64,000 nucleotides of DNA from Haloferax sulfurifontis ATCC BAA-897. GTDB lineage: Archaea > Halobacteriota > Halobacteria > Halobacteriales > Haloferacaceae. The translations under genes and the position numbers were made by a program. The stretch spans positions 173,975 to 237,974 of the forward strand of contig NZ_AOLM01000020.1 of the NCBI RefSeq assembly GCF_000337835.1, read 5' to 3'. Under the pieces are notes generated by a model. It was not told the DNA's origin, searched no databases, and saw only the letters and a list, made by a program, of their open reading frames with translations. Below, one piece after another: positions 18,559 through 26,935 of this stretch (within the stretch, counting starts at the first letter, position 1; each line of letters opens with the position of its first letter).

Positions 18559-19052
18559 CGTCCAAGAAGCGACGCCAACGCGGCTCCCGCACGCACAGCG
18601 GCGGTACCCACAAGAACCGGCGTGGCGCCGGTCACCGTGGCGGCCGCGGCCGCGCCGGACGCGACAAACACGAGTTCCACAACTACGAGCCGCTCGGCAA
18701 GCACGGCTTCAAGCGACCCGACGTCCTACAGGACGACGTCGCCGAAGTCAAGATCCAGAAGCTCGACGAGGACGCGGCGCTCCTCGCGGCCGACGGAGTC
18801 GCCGAGAAAGACGGCGACACCTACGTCGTCGACGCTCGCGACGTGGCCGAAGACGGCTGGGAAGCCGACGTCGTGAAGGTGCTCGGTGGCGGGCAGGTCC
18901 GCAACGAACTGCACGTCGTCGCCGACGCCTTCACGGCCGGTGCCGTCGAACTCATCGAAGAGGCAGGCGGCGACGCCGAACTCTCCGAACGCGCTGAAGA
19001 AGCGGCCGAGGCCGAGGAATCGGCCGACGCCGACGAAGACGACGAGGAATAA
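18555..19052 (+). CDS. rpl15: Ribosomal protein uL15
   Basis: The 165-residue protein begins MTSKKRRQRGSRTHSGGTHK and has the glycine/arginine-rich N-terminus typical of L15 (NRRGAGHRGGRGRAGRDKHE). The C-terminal 25 residues are acidic (AEAEESADADEDDEE). It is the last ribosomal protein before secY, with a 3-bp gap. Confidence 0.97.
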   Translation: MTSKKRRQRGSRTHSGGTHKNRRGAGHRGGRGRAGRDKHEFHNYEPLGKHGFKRPDVLQDDVAEVKIQKLDEDAALLAADGVAEKDGDTYVVDARDVAEDGWEADVVKVLGGGQVRNELHVVADAFTAGAVELIEEAGGDAELSERAEEAAEAEESADADEDDEE

Positions 19053-19055
19053 ATC

Positions 19056-20525
19056 ATGGGATGGAAGGACGCCGCCGAACCAGTGCTTTCGCGGATGCCC
19101 GCAGTCGCCCGACCGGAGGGACACGTCCCGTTCCGCCGGAAGCTCGGGTGGACCGGCGGCATCCTCGTCTTGTACTTCTTCCTGACGAACGTGACGCTGT
19201 TCGGCCTCGACGCCGCGACGGCGAACGACCTGTTCGGTCAGTTCCGGTCCATCTTGGCCGGCCAGCAGGGCTCGGTGCTCCAACTGGGTATCGGCCCCAT
19301 CGTCACGGCGAGCATCGTCCTGCAACTGCTCGGCGGTGCTGACCTGCTCGGACTCGACACGGACAACAACCCGCGCGATCAGGTCCTCTATCAGGGCCTC
19401 CAGAAACTGCTCGTCGGAGTCATGATCTGCCTGACGGGACTGCCGATGGTGTTCGCAGGGAACTTCCTGCCGGCCGACCAGGCCGTCGCGACGTCGCTCG
19501 GCATCGGGACGTTCGGCGTTCGGAGTCTCATCTTCGCGCAGATCGCCGTCGGCGGCGTCCTCATCCTGTTCATGGACGAAATCGTCAGCAAGTGGGGCGT
19601 CGGCTCCGGCGTCGGCCTGTTCATCATCGCCGGCGTCAGCCAACAGCTCGTCGGCGGGCTGTTCAGCTGGCAGGGCCTCGGCGGCGCGTCCGGGTTCTTC
19701 CCGACGTGGATCGGCATCGTCACCGGTGCCATCGAACTGCCGGCCTCGCCGACCGACCTGCTGTCGACGATCTTCCTCGGTCAGGGCCAACTGCTCGCGC
19801 TCATCACGACGGTGCTCATCTTCGGCATCGTCGTCTACGCCGAGAGCGTCCGCGTCGAGATTCCCCTCTCGCACGCTCGCGTCAAGGGCGCTCGCGGTCG
19901 CTTCCCCGTGAAGCTCATCTACGCGAGCGTCCTGCCGATGATCCTCGTTCGCGCCCTGCAGGCGAACATCCAGTTCCTCGGCCGGTTTCTCAACAGCGGG
20001 TGGGTCGGCATGCCCGCCTGGCTCGGCCAGTACACGGGTGGACAGGTCACCGGTGGCCTGTTTTACTACCTCGCGCCCATCCAGTCGCGCTCCGACTGGA
20101 TGTGGTTCCTCGGCCTCACGTCGGCCGACCCGCTCGACATCGCCATCCGCGTGCTCATCGACCTGATCTTCATGATCGTCGGTGGCGCGGTGTTCGCGAT
20201 CTTCTGGGTCGAGACGACGGGCATGGGTCCGGAATCGACCGCGCGACAGATTCAGAACTCCGGGATGCAGATTCCCGGCTTCCGCCGCAACCCGCAGGTC
20301 ATCGAGAAGGTCATGGAGCGGTACATCCCGCAGGTGACCGTCATCGGTGGCGCGCTCGTCGGCCTGCTCGCCGTCATGGCGAACATGCTCGGCACCATCG
20401 GTGCAGTCTCCGGGACGGGACTGCTCCTCACGGTCTCCATCACGTACAAGCTGTACGAGGAGATCGCGGAGGAACAGCTCATGGAGATGCACCCGATGAT
20501 GCGCCAGATGTTTGGCTCGGAATAA
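19056..20525 (+). CDS. secY: Preprotein translocase subunit SecY
   Basis: The 489-residue protein has the ten-helix SecY/Sec61-alpha architecture. The cytosolic loop between helices 6 and 7 (YAESVRVEIPLSHARVKGARGRFPVKLIYASVLPMILV) is visible, as is the plug-region segment after helix 1 (LFGLDAATANDLF). It forms the protein-conducting channel with SecE and SecG/Sbh. The last codons, MMRQMFGSE and stop, are probably supplied by the integrated element: a diverged copy, MMRNMFGSE and stop, lies 22 kb downstream at the element's far end. The protein appears intact. Confidence 0.98.
   Translation: MGWKDAAEPVLSRMPAVARPEGHVPFRRKLGWTGGILVLYFFLTNVTLFGLDAATANDLFGQFRSILAGQQGSVLQLGIGPIVTASIVLQLLGGADLLGLDTDNNPRDQVLYQGLQKLLVGVMICLTGLPMVFAGNFLPADQAVATSLGIGTFGVRSLIFAQIAVGGVLILFMDEIVSKWGVGSGVGLFIIAGVSQQLVGGLFSWQGLGGASGFFPTWIGIVTGAIELPASPTDLLSTIFLGQGQLLALITTVLIFGIVVYAESVRVEIPLSHARVKGARGRFPVKLIYASVLPMILVRALQANIQFLGRFLNSGWVGMPAWLGQYTGGQVTGGLFYYLAPIQSRSDWMWFLGLTSADPLDIAIRVLIDLIFMIVGGAVFAIFWVETTGMGPESTARQIQNSGMQIPGFRRNPQVIEKVMERYIPQVTVIGGALVGLLAVMANMLGTIGAVSGTGLLLTVSITYKLYEEIAEEQLMEMHPMMRQMFGSE
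20496..20525 (+). repeat. Left attachment site (attL) in the secY 3' end
   Basis: These 30 bases encode MMRQMFGSE plus TAA. They match 42685-42714 (MMRNMFGSE plus TAG) at 24 of 30 positions, including an identical first block ATGATGCGC. All differences after that block except one codon (CAG versus AAC) are synonymous. The identical block is the likely crossover region. Confidence 0.75.
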
Positions 20526-20541
20526 ACACTGAGCCAACAAC

Positions 20542-20570
20542 CCGGAGAAAATCTCCGGTTCGTTTTTTCT
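20542..20570 (+). terminator. Hairpin plus T-run terminator after secY
   Basis: A 7-bp perfect stem, CCGGAGA and TCTCCGG, with a 3-nt loop is followed by TTCGTTTTTTC. It lies 17 bp after the secY stop and would end the ribosomal-operon transcript. It lies beyond the att-like repeat, so the element probably brought it in together with the replaced secY end. Confidence 0.75.
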
Positions 20571-20597
20571 TTCGCAGCGCTTGACACATTTGCGGAC

Positions 20598-20604
20598 GTT
20601 TAAG
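20598..20604 (+). promoter_or_regulatory. TATA-like box for the integrase operon
   Basis: GTTTAAG lies about 29 bp before the ATG at 20630. That is the spacing expected for a leaderless haloarchaeal transcript covering the 216-residue protein gene and the integrase. Confidence 0.55.
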
Positions 20605-20629
20605 TCAGTCTGTTCGACCACGATGAGCC

Positions 20630-21280
20630 ATGAGGCCATCTGGTCAGGATGACAACATTGACGACATCTCCCCGCACGTCCACCTCGAAGTCCCGAAAGA
20701 CAAGAAAGCTCAGTGGTTGGAATACGCACTCGAACACTACCGAGGAAACCTGACTGCTCTGATTGAATCAGCAGTTGATAACACCGTTTCGTCTCACTGG
20801 GTTTTGGAAGATGATACCGAGTCGGAGGCCCGAGTGGATCTCACTCCTCTTGAATCGGAGTTGGGCGAGCTGAAAGAACAGGTGTCCACAATCTCCAGTG
20901 AGATGTACAAATCTTCTCAGGAAGAAATGGACAACCTGTCTCGCATGGAGTTCCTGCGACTGGCTGCTGATGTGCAAGATTTGTTGCCCGTTGTCTGGAA
21001 TCCAAACGCTCTCCCGGATATAAATGAGACATCGCGTCAGTCACCGGAAAACGGCGACCTGATTTTGACCACAGCCCCGGATATTGCTTCACACATCGAT
21101 GTTTCTGAGAGACTTGTCCGTCAAGCCTGTCGTCATCTCGAACAAGAGGAACCCACCGTTGATAGTGTGGTGAGAGACGGTGTGCGCTGCTGGTTCCAGA
21201 CACCGGACGAACCAGACGTCCGAGAGCAGATTGTTGAGACAGACGAATCAGATTGGTCTTCGGAGGTGAACGATGATTAG
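20630..21280 (+). CDS. Integrase-associated protein, possible DNA-binding
   Basis: A 216-residue protein encoded just before the integrase and overlapping it by 8 bases. The N-terminal 50 residues (VHLEVPKDKKAQWLEYALEHYRGNLTALIES) resemble a ribbon-helix-helix or AbrB-like strand-helix unit. Residues 75-105 look like a coiled coil (LESELGELKEQVSTISSEMY). The C-terminal 90 residues (DIASHIDVSERLVRQACRHL) look like a helix-turn-helix. It could be an excision or directionality factor or a regulator of the integrase. That is inferred from position and motif, not from a recognised family. Confidence 0.75.
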   Translation: MRPSGQDDNIDDISPHVHLEVPKDKKAQWLEYALEHYRGNLTALIESAVDNTVSSHWVLEDDTESEARVDLTPLESELGELKEQVSTISSEMYKSSQEEMDNLSRMEFLRLAADVQDLLPVVWNPNALPDINETSRQSPENGDLILTTAPDIASHIDVSERLVRQACRHLEQEEPTVDSVVRDGVRCWFQTPDEPDVREQIVETDESDWSSEVNDD

Positions 21281-22328
21281 AAATGAAAAGGGCAAGTTCG
21301 AGCAAGAGTACACACTGGACCAGTATGAAGGCCTGTACGACGATTATGAAGAGTGGGTGGATCCGAACGCAGACAAAGAGACGACTTCTGACCGACTTAA
21401 AGCAGGGGTCCGTGCATGGTTATTTTGGTGCGAAGAGAATCAGATCGATCCATTCGAAGTCGAAGAGAATGATGTTCGAAGTTATATTGTCGAGGGACTT
21501 TCCAAATACGCCGATACTACGCTCATCAGGCGTGTAGCGACGGTTTCAAAGTATTACCACTATCATCTCCATGACCCGAACTCTGGTGTGGAAATCGAGG
21601 AGAATCCAACTGCGGAAATCAATCTGAGAAGAGACTACGATGTCAGACAAACTGCAGAATATGTCCGTGTGCTGAGCAGGCAAGGACGAAGCGACGTCAT
21701 TGCATTGCCGTTCGAGAAAATCAAACTCATTTTCTCGGAGGTGGAAGGTAAAGATCCGATTTCGGTTCGAAACGAACTCATCTGTAGGTTGTTGTGGCAA
21801 ACAGCACTTCGAAGCGACGAGTTGTCACGTATTCGCATCGATAATATCGACTTTGAAGAGCGAGACATCAAAATTCGATCATCGAAGCTGAATCAAGAAG
21901 ACCATCCAAAACTCTACCATCGACACGTCTGGTGGGAGAAGAACCTTGACCGGCTCATGTTCAAGTGGCTTGAAACACACCGATCACGATCCTCGAAGTA
22001 CGCGGAAGAGAGTCCCTACTTGTTCTTGACGAGCCATAGTGATCAGATGCGACCAACCCATATCAGCCGAATCGTCAAAGAAGCGGCCCATAGCGCTGGG
22101 ATTCAGGAGCCATTGACGCGGAAGCCATCAGGAGAGGTGAAACAGTGGCTCATCACAGCTCACCGGCTCCGGCACAGTCGCATCACACAGCTGGTCAATG
22201 AGACGGACATGGATCTGAACTGGGTTCGTATGATGGCAGGCCACGCCAAGATAGATACCACGTTAAAATATGTGCGCGAGGACTGGGGATTGGCACACGA
22301 CGCATATCGTGACGCGCTTGAGGAGTGA
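21273..22328 (+). CDS. Tyrosine recombinase/integrase
   Basis: The 351-residue protein has the SAM-like core-binding N-terminal domain and the catalytic domain of XerC/D-type integrases. The catalytic residues are readable. The first Arg is in LWQTALRSDELSRIRI, the H-x-x-R box is in TAHRLRHSRITQL, the second His is in MAGHAKIDTTLKYV, and the Tyr nucleophile is in that same segment. The gene is intact, unlike SSV-type integrases that are split on integration. It lies 0.75 kb from the secY end, which fits an enzyme acting on that site. Confidence 0.95.
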   Translation: MIRNEKGKFEQEYTLDQYEGLYDDYEEWVDPNADKETTSDRLKAGVRAWLFWCEENQIDPFEVEENDVRSYIVEGLSKYADTTLIRRVATVSKYYHYHLHDPNSGVEIEENPTAEINLRRDYDVRQTAEYVRVLSRQGRSDVIALPFEKIKLIFSEVEGKDPISVRNELICRLLWQTALRSDELSRIRIDNIDFEERDIKIRSSKLNQEDHPKLYHRHVWWEKNLDRLMFKWLETHRSRSSKYAEESPYLFLTSHSDQMRPTHISRIVKEAAHSAGIQEPLTRKPSGEVKQWLITAHRLRHSRITQLVNETDMDLNWVRMMAGHAKIDTTLKYVREDWGLAHDAYRDALEE

Positions 22329-22645
22329 TTAGTTACTTGGATAAAACAGGAATCCTCCTCGGATTCCATCGTAATCAACAGTTCGAGAGGTTAACCGATT
22401 AATCATCTCTTCTGCGCTGGGTTACCCATGCAAAGCAGTGTAGAGACGGACTGATAGAGGTTTTTGACAATTGTAACCCAATATGTCGAACCATCTTATT
22501 TTCTTCCTGAATATGACTGCAGACCACATTTCTAAAACCTCGAATTTAATCGTTAGAAGACGTTAAAGTGCATTTTTCGATATTTCCACAAATGGCGACA
22601 GCGTTATATCTAATCTGTAGCGTATGGGGGGTGCTGACCATATAC
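22329..22645. other. AT-rich intergenic region with promoter
   Basis: I see no gene here. A TATA-like stretch, ttatatc, at 22604-22610 fits the next gene's ATG at 22646 with a leader of about 15 nt. The rest is AT-rich with no clear repeat or stable hairpin. Confidence 0.6.
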
Positions 22646-23785
22646 ATGAAACTTATCATCGATGTACCGGCTCCAGTCCTCGAACAGATACGTGAGGCAT
22701 TGGAATACGGAGGATACGCAGACCCAGAGGCCTTCGCCCTAACTGCGTTACAGAACCAGATTCGCCTCGAAATCGACGAATCTGATGTTTCCAACCTTCC
22801 TACCTTCTCAGAGGCGCTGGCGGAGTCCGAATCGGCAAAAATAACTTCAGATGGTGGGGGTGGAGTACGAACATACCCACCATCGAGGGGTACTAACTCA
22901 AGACCAACATCACTCACAGTCGAACACAAGGAATACGAAAACCTTCCAGCAGTCCCACCGCCAGCGACCAGCCGACTCAACTCGGGACCACTGTGGGGGC
23001 AATATAATCGGATCTTCCCAGTCAAACTCTTGGTACGGGCACTAGCAAATGAGATCGCTGCAAGTCGCGAAGATTCCACTCCCAGCGAAGACAAGGATAA
23101 GCCGCAGGAGGGGTGGATTGACCGTGCCCGGTTTGTGCGTGCGTGTTCGCAACTCGCTCGCGAGGTTGGATTTACCATCCAACAAGTAGACAGGGAGAAG
23201 TCACGAGGTCGTGGAGAAAAACTCGCAGCAGGACTACCAGTTGGACAGAACGCCGTAAAGTCAAAAGATCGCTTTGCGTCCCAGTTCATCGGTTACGTCG
23301 AACAAGATGGCGGTCTTGTGGGTGCAGCCACCCACCTCCAATTCGTTAATATCTCTGCGGAGTCCGAGCCGTTAATTGGACTCACCAATGCCGGTCTCGA
23401 ATTTGCGTCGCTGTGGAATCCACTACTTGACGGTGACTACAGCGCGGATCGGACTCTTTCCGAAGAAGAGGTAGAGTTTTATCTCCGTCATGTCCTCAGG
23501 TGTTGCCCCGATGAGTTCGAGGCGATGCACTTCGTCGCACAAGCGCTTCTAGACGGGGATGACCGTCCAGAAGAACTCACAGCTCGAGTCAATGAACTGA
23601 ACGACCAATGGAGTGACGCCACCGCAAGTACCATGCGCTCAGGCTTGATTGCGCGTATGTTCGAACTCGGGTTCATAGAACGAAGTCGAGTTGGCCAGCG
23701 GGGGGTCGCTTACCACCTAACCCAATCAGGCGAGAGTTTCCTCTCTACGACCGCATCATCGAACGCAAGTATAGACAAGAAATGA
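22646..23785 (+). CDS. Partner protein of GHKL ATPase, winged-helix-like
   Basis: A 379-residue protein of no named family that I recognise. The first 45 residues (MKLIIDVPAPVLEQIREALE, then YGGYADPEAFALTALQNQIR) look like a ribbon-helix-helix DNA-binding unit. A Ser/Pro-rich linker follows, then an alpha-helical domain, and the C-terminal 100 residues (MRSGLIARMFELGFIERSRV, GVAYHLTQSGESFLS) look like a winged helix. The start at 22646 was chosen over ATG 22568 because the TATA box lies between them. Its stop overlaps the ATG of the GHKL gene, so the two are made together. It may be a DNA sensor or specificity subunit, which is inference. Confidence 0.8.
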   Translation: MKLIIDVPAPVLEQIREALEYGGYADPEAFALTALQNQIRLEIDESDVSNLPTFSEALAESESAKITSDGGGGVRTYPPSRGTNSRPTSLTVEHKEYENLPAVPPPATSRLNSGPLWGQYNRIFPVKLLVRALANEIAASREDSTPSEDKDKPQEGWIDRARFVRACSQLAREVGFTIQQVDREKSRGRGEKLAAGLPVGQNAVKSKDRFASQFIGYVEQDGGLVGAATHLQFVNISAESEPLIGLTNAGLEFASLWNPLLDGDYSADRTLSEEEVEFYLRHVLRCCPDEFEAMHFVAQALLDGDDRPEELTARVNELNDQWSDATASTMRSGLIARMFELGFIERSRVGQRGVAYHLTQSGESFLSTTASSNASIDKK

Positions 23786-26535
23786 CACACACCGATTTCA
23801 CACAAACGCAGTCGAAGAACGCCGCTGACAGATTCCTGGTCGCAAATGACACGGATGAGGTCTACGAACTGATCAACGAGATAGAGGCCAAAACAGATAC
23901 AGAATGGATTCCTCTCGCGAAAGACGAAGGCAACTATTCTGCAGTCTATGGACAGGCAGCGTCGCCCATGCCGTGTTTCGTTGAGATAGCCATTAATAGT
24001 GAAGACGCGATTGGGATCCGGTTTTTCGAATCGTCAACTGGCCCAGAAATTAAACCCGACACGTACAAGACACTCCGAGAGGCAGTTGATGCGTTCGTTG
24101 ACAAGAATGACGCTTCAGTTGAGATAATTGCTGACGGAACAATTCCGCAAGCAAAGCAGATTCCGAATCCGAATATGCTGAATCTGACTGTCCGCGACAA
24201 CGGATGTGGTCAGCCCCAAGATGAATTTGAGGACACGTTCCTTGGAATCCACAAGCCAGGACTCATCAAACAACAGTATGGTTTCACCCAAGGACGCTTT
24301 GGAATGGGATCAACGGGTGTCTTACAGTTCTGTGGAAATATCAACGATGAGTACAATGATCGGTGTTTCAAATTCATCGCGTCAGCAAGCCACCGTGACC
24401 CCGGCAAATGGTCATGGAGCATCATTCGGGACAATCAACGGCTTGGACGGTTCGAATATCTGCGCATCAACGGAGAAATCCCCAGATTCACCGGAACGTT
24501 CGGAGATTCGATGCGCCAGAAAATCATCAATTCGTCTTCGAAATATAACCGCCAGGAGGACATCGAGGTTTTCGAACCACAAGAGTTCGGGACGTTTGTT
24601 AAGATGTACGATTACCAAACGAACTGTTCACGTTCGCAGATAAATTCGTCAGATGGATTCCGCCCTAAACTCGAACGATACCTCGTCAACTCTCCGCTCG
24701 AGATCACCATAACAGAGGCAAGATACCCGACGCAGAAGGTCGTACAAGCGAGAACGAAAGGTTTCCTACCTAGACTTGCGGGGAAAGAGAACTTACTCGT
24801 TGGTGAGGAGATTGACGTGTTTAAATGTGATTTCGAGTCGGAGATACTCGGAACACGCCCAATTCAGGTCGCCCTGTTCAAACACACCGACGACCTCGAA
24901 AATACGAACAAGCGGGGGAAAGATGAGTTCCTTAAAAAAGGAAGCAGATCGGATGTGGCAGGTACTCGCACGGGGATTCAAACTGACCACGCCGTCATGA
25001 TCACGATCAATGGTCAAACCCACGGGTCACTTGGAACGGTGTTCCTGCGCCAATGTGGATTCTCAAAAGTTGCAGATGACACCGTTGTCATCGTCGAGTT
25101 AGATGACTTCGCAAACGGCGATTTAATCCGGATGTTCCGCCCCTCACGCGATGACCTAAAAGAGGGGATGCCAATCGCACAGCGATTCCTTGCTGGGCTT
25201 GAAACGGCATTGAAAAAATCAGACCTTCTGCTCGAAGAGGAAGACCGGCGCCGCTCACGGCGGGGTAGTTCAAAAGAACTCGTCACGCGCGAATCGTTTG
25301 AGAAGTTCCTTAACAGACATCCCACTCTCGTGAACTACCTAGACTTCCGTCAGAAGGTCGCTGCACCCTATTTCTCGTCTGAGGACGGGACAGAAACGCC
25401 TCTGCCGAAGCAAGATGACGATGAAGCACAGATTCCAGAGACACGTAGGACAACTGAAGGGGATGGTGAAACCGTCATGGAGTCTCTTCGCTTGCCGACG
25501 TATATCACTCCGATTGCAAAGTACGATCCAGATGGTGAACACATATATTGGGAATCTCCGAGACCTATGCCCCTCGACATCCCTGTGAACGCAGGGAAGC
25601 AAGTTCGGTTCGCAACAGATGCACAGTCGAACTATCTCGTTCGCGACATACTGTCTGGAGAGTTGAAAGTGTCCCCATCGGAAATGTTCCGCTCCGTTGA
25701 ACTCCACGATGGAATATTGACCGTGACACTCAAACCGTACAAAGACCCTGATCCGGGCGACAGCCATCCGGTTACGGTCGAACTTACCCGCCCATCAACT
25801 GCCGAGATTCGAGCGAATGCGGCATATATCGATTTCGAGGCAACAGAGATTGAAACGGATGGAGGAGGCGTCGATACGGGTTCTGAGGAGGTATTCGAGA
25901 ATCCACTTGTCAGCTACCTAGACGTTAGATACAAACCTGCGGTGAACCGCCCACCACGAAAACCGTGGGATGACATAGTTCATGAAGAAGACAGGGGGGA
26001 TGGAACGGGAGATGAAGACACCGATGGCAGAATTATTGATGACGAGGCATCCAGTGCAGAGGCGTCTGCCGAAACTGCTACCCCAGATACGACTCGCAAA
26101 CGGGGGATGCCATCAATCTCGTATGTTTATCGTGCTGACTGGGAGGTTGACCCGGATGTGCCAGAGGAAGATTGGACGGAGACACAGCGCGAGTTTGACG
26201 AACACACGCTACTACGGATCGAACCAAGCATTGATGGGAGCGTGAGTGGGTTACATCTCACTATCAACAGAGACGCTGCTGTGCTGCGGTCATTCATCGT
26301 TGAAGAGAACATAAGGGATGGTTGGAAGAAGTTCGTTGAACAACAGTATGAACTTGCACTGGTGTTCTTCTCTATCTGCGACTACCTCTACTTCCAGGAG
26401 TCCTTTGACGATCAGGTACTTGCGACTGCAGACTTCGAACTCACTGATATTGTCGAGACATCGGTCAATGGACTCTCACAAGCACTCATGCCGATGCTGA
26501 TAAACGACGACCAACTCACCCGAATCAGTGAATAG
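23782..26535 (+). CDS. GHKL (Hsp90/MORC-like) ATPase, 917 residues
   Basis: The N-terminal part holds the ATP-binding Bergerat fold. The N-box EIAINSEDA is at residues 68-76, the DxGxG motif RDNGCGQ at 138-144, and the lid motif GRFGMGSTGV at 171-180. After residue 350 a transducer-like domain follows, then a charged linker (EEEDRRRSRRGSSKE), a beta-rich central region and an acidic Asp/Glu/Gly segment. The C-terminal domain is helical. MORC- and MutL-type GHKL ATPases are known from restriction-like defence loci, and this one lies in a defence island and is translationally coupled to a possible DNA-binding partner. It has no recognisable nuclease motif. Confidence 0.88.
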   Translation: MTHTDFTQTQSKNAADRFLVANDTDEVYELINEIEAKTDTEWIPLAKDEGNYSAVYGQAASPMPCFVEIAINSEDAIGIRFFESSTGPEIKPDTYKTLREAVDAFVDKNDASVEIIADGTIPQAKQIPNPNMLNLTVRDNGCGQPQDEFEDTFLGIHKPGLIKQQYGFTQGRFGMGSTGVLQFCGNINDEYNDRCFKFIASASHRDPGKWSWSIIRDNQRLGRFEYLRINGEIPRFTGTFGDSMRQKIINSSSKYNRQEDIEVFEPQEFGTFVKMYDYQTNCSRSQINSSDGFRPKLERYLVNSPLEITITEARYPTQKVVQARTKGFLPRLAGKENLLVGEEIDVFKCDFESEILGTRPIQVALFKHTDDLENTNKRGKDEFLKKGSRSDVAGTRTGIQTDHAVMITINGQTHGSLGTVFLRQCGFSKVADDTVVIVELDDFANGDLIRMFRPSRDDLKEGMPIAQRFLAGLETALKKSDLLLEEEDRRRSRRGSSKELVTRESFEKFLNRHPTLVNYLDFRQKVAAPYFSSEDGTETPLPKQDDDEAQIPETRRTTEGDGETVMESLRLPTYITPIAKYDPDGEHIYWESPRPMPLDIPVNAGKQVRFATDAQSNYLVRDILSGELKVSPSEMFRSVELHDGILTVTLKPYKDPDPGDSHPVTVELTRPSTAEIRANAAYIDFEATEIETDGGGVDTGSEEVFENPLVSYLDVRYKPAVNRPPRKPWDDIVHEEDRGDGTGDEDTDGRIIDDEASSAEASAETATPDTTRKRGMPSISYVYRADWEVDPDVPEEDWTETQREFDEHTLLRIEPSIDGSVSGLHLTINRDAAVLRSFIVEENIRDGWKKFVEQQYELALVFFSICDYLYFQESFDDQVLATADFELTDIVETSVNGLSQALMPMLINDDQLTRISE

Positions 26536-26581
26536 GACAAACCTGTCCACTTCGAAAGGAGTCTTCGTAAGTTTGGAGATT

Positions 26582-26791
26582 TTACAGCTCTTGTTCTCCC
26601 GGAATTAATTCGTAGAGGCCTGTATCTTCAAGATTCACCACAATGCCGTGTTCCTGCAGGCGTCGGAGGCGTTGCGTGAGGTATCCACGTTCCCACCGGA
26701 TGCGCCGGTCGAGATACGCAGCGGTGACCCGTCCTTGCTGAAGTTCCTCTATAATTGCTTTGTCAGCGTCGTTCAGCCGGATGTCCGCCAT
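26582..26791 (-). CDS. Winged-helix regulator (PhiH1-repressor-like)
   Basis: A 69-residue protein starting MADIRLNDADKAIIEELQQG, followed by a winged helix: RVTAAYLDRRIRWERGYLTQ, RLRRLQEHGIVVNLEDTGLY, ending ELIPGEQEL. The pattern matches the haloarchaeal PhiH1-type repressor family. An in-frame ATG at 26842 is possible, but the extra 17 residues are not part of the domain. The gene lies divergently next to the methyltransferase gene and probably controls it, in the role that C proteins have in bacterial restriction-modification systems. Confidence 0.75.
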   Translation of the reverse strand: MADIRLNDADKAIIEELQQGRVTAAYLDRRIRWERGYLTQRLRRLQEHGIVVNLEDTGLYELIPGEQEL

Positions 26792-26829
26792 GTTACCGGT
26801 GATGGTTGAGGAGTCGTAATCAATCCCAT

Positions 26830-26861
26830 TACTTAATATCATTACTTCACATCGTTAAGTA
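26830..26861. promoter_or_regulatory. Inverted repeat between regulator and methyltransferase
   Basis: TACTTAA at 26830-26836 and TTAAGTA at 26855-26861 form a perfect 7-bp inverted repeat with an 18-bp spacer in the divergent promoter region. The right arm is part of ATCGTTAAGT, which recurs upstream of the MvaI/BcnI-like endonuclease gene. It is a candidate operator for the winged-helix protein and may overlap TATA elements in both directions. Confidence 0.5.
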
Positions 26862-26935
26862 GAATGCACACATCTACTCGCGTGAAGTGCGAAACGAATA
26901 GGACACTGCAACTCACAGAGTTTTACAAGTGAATA

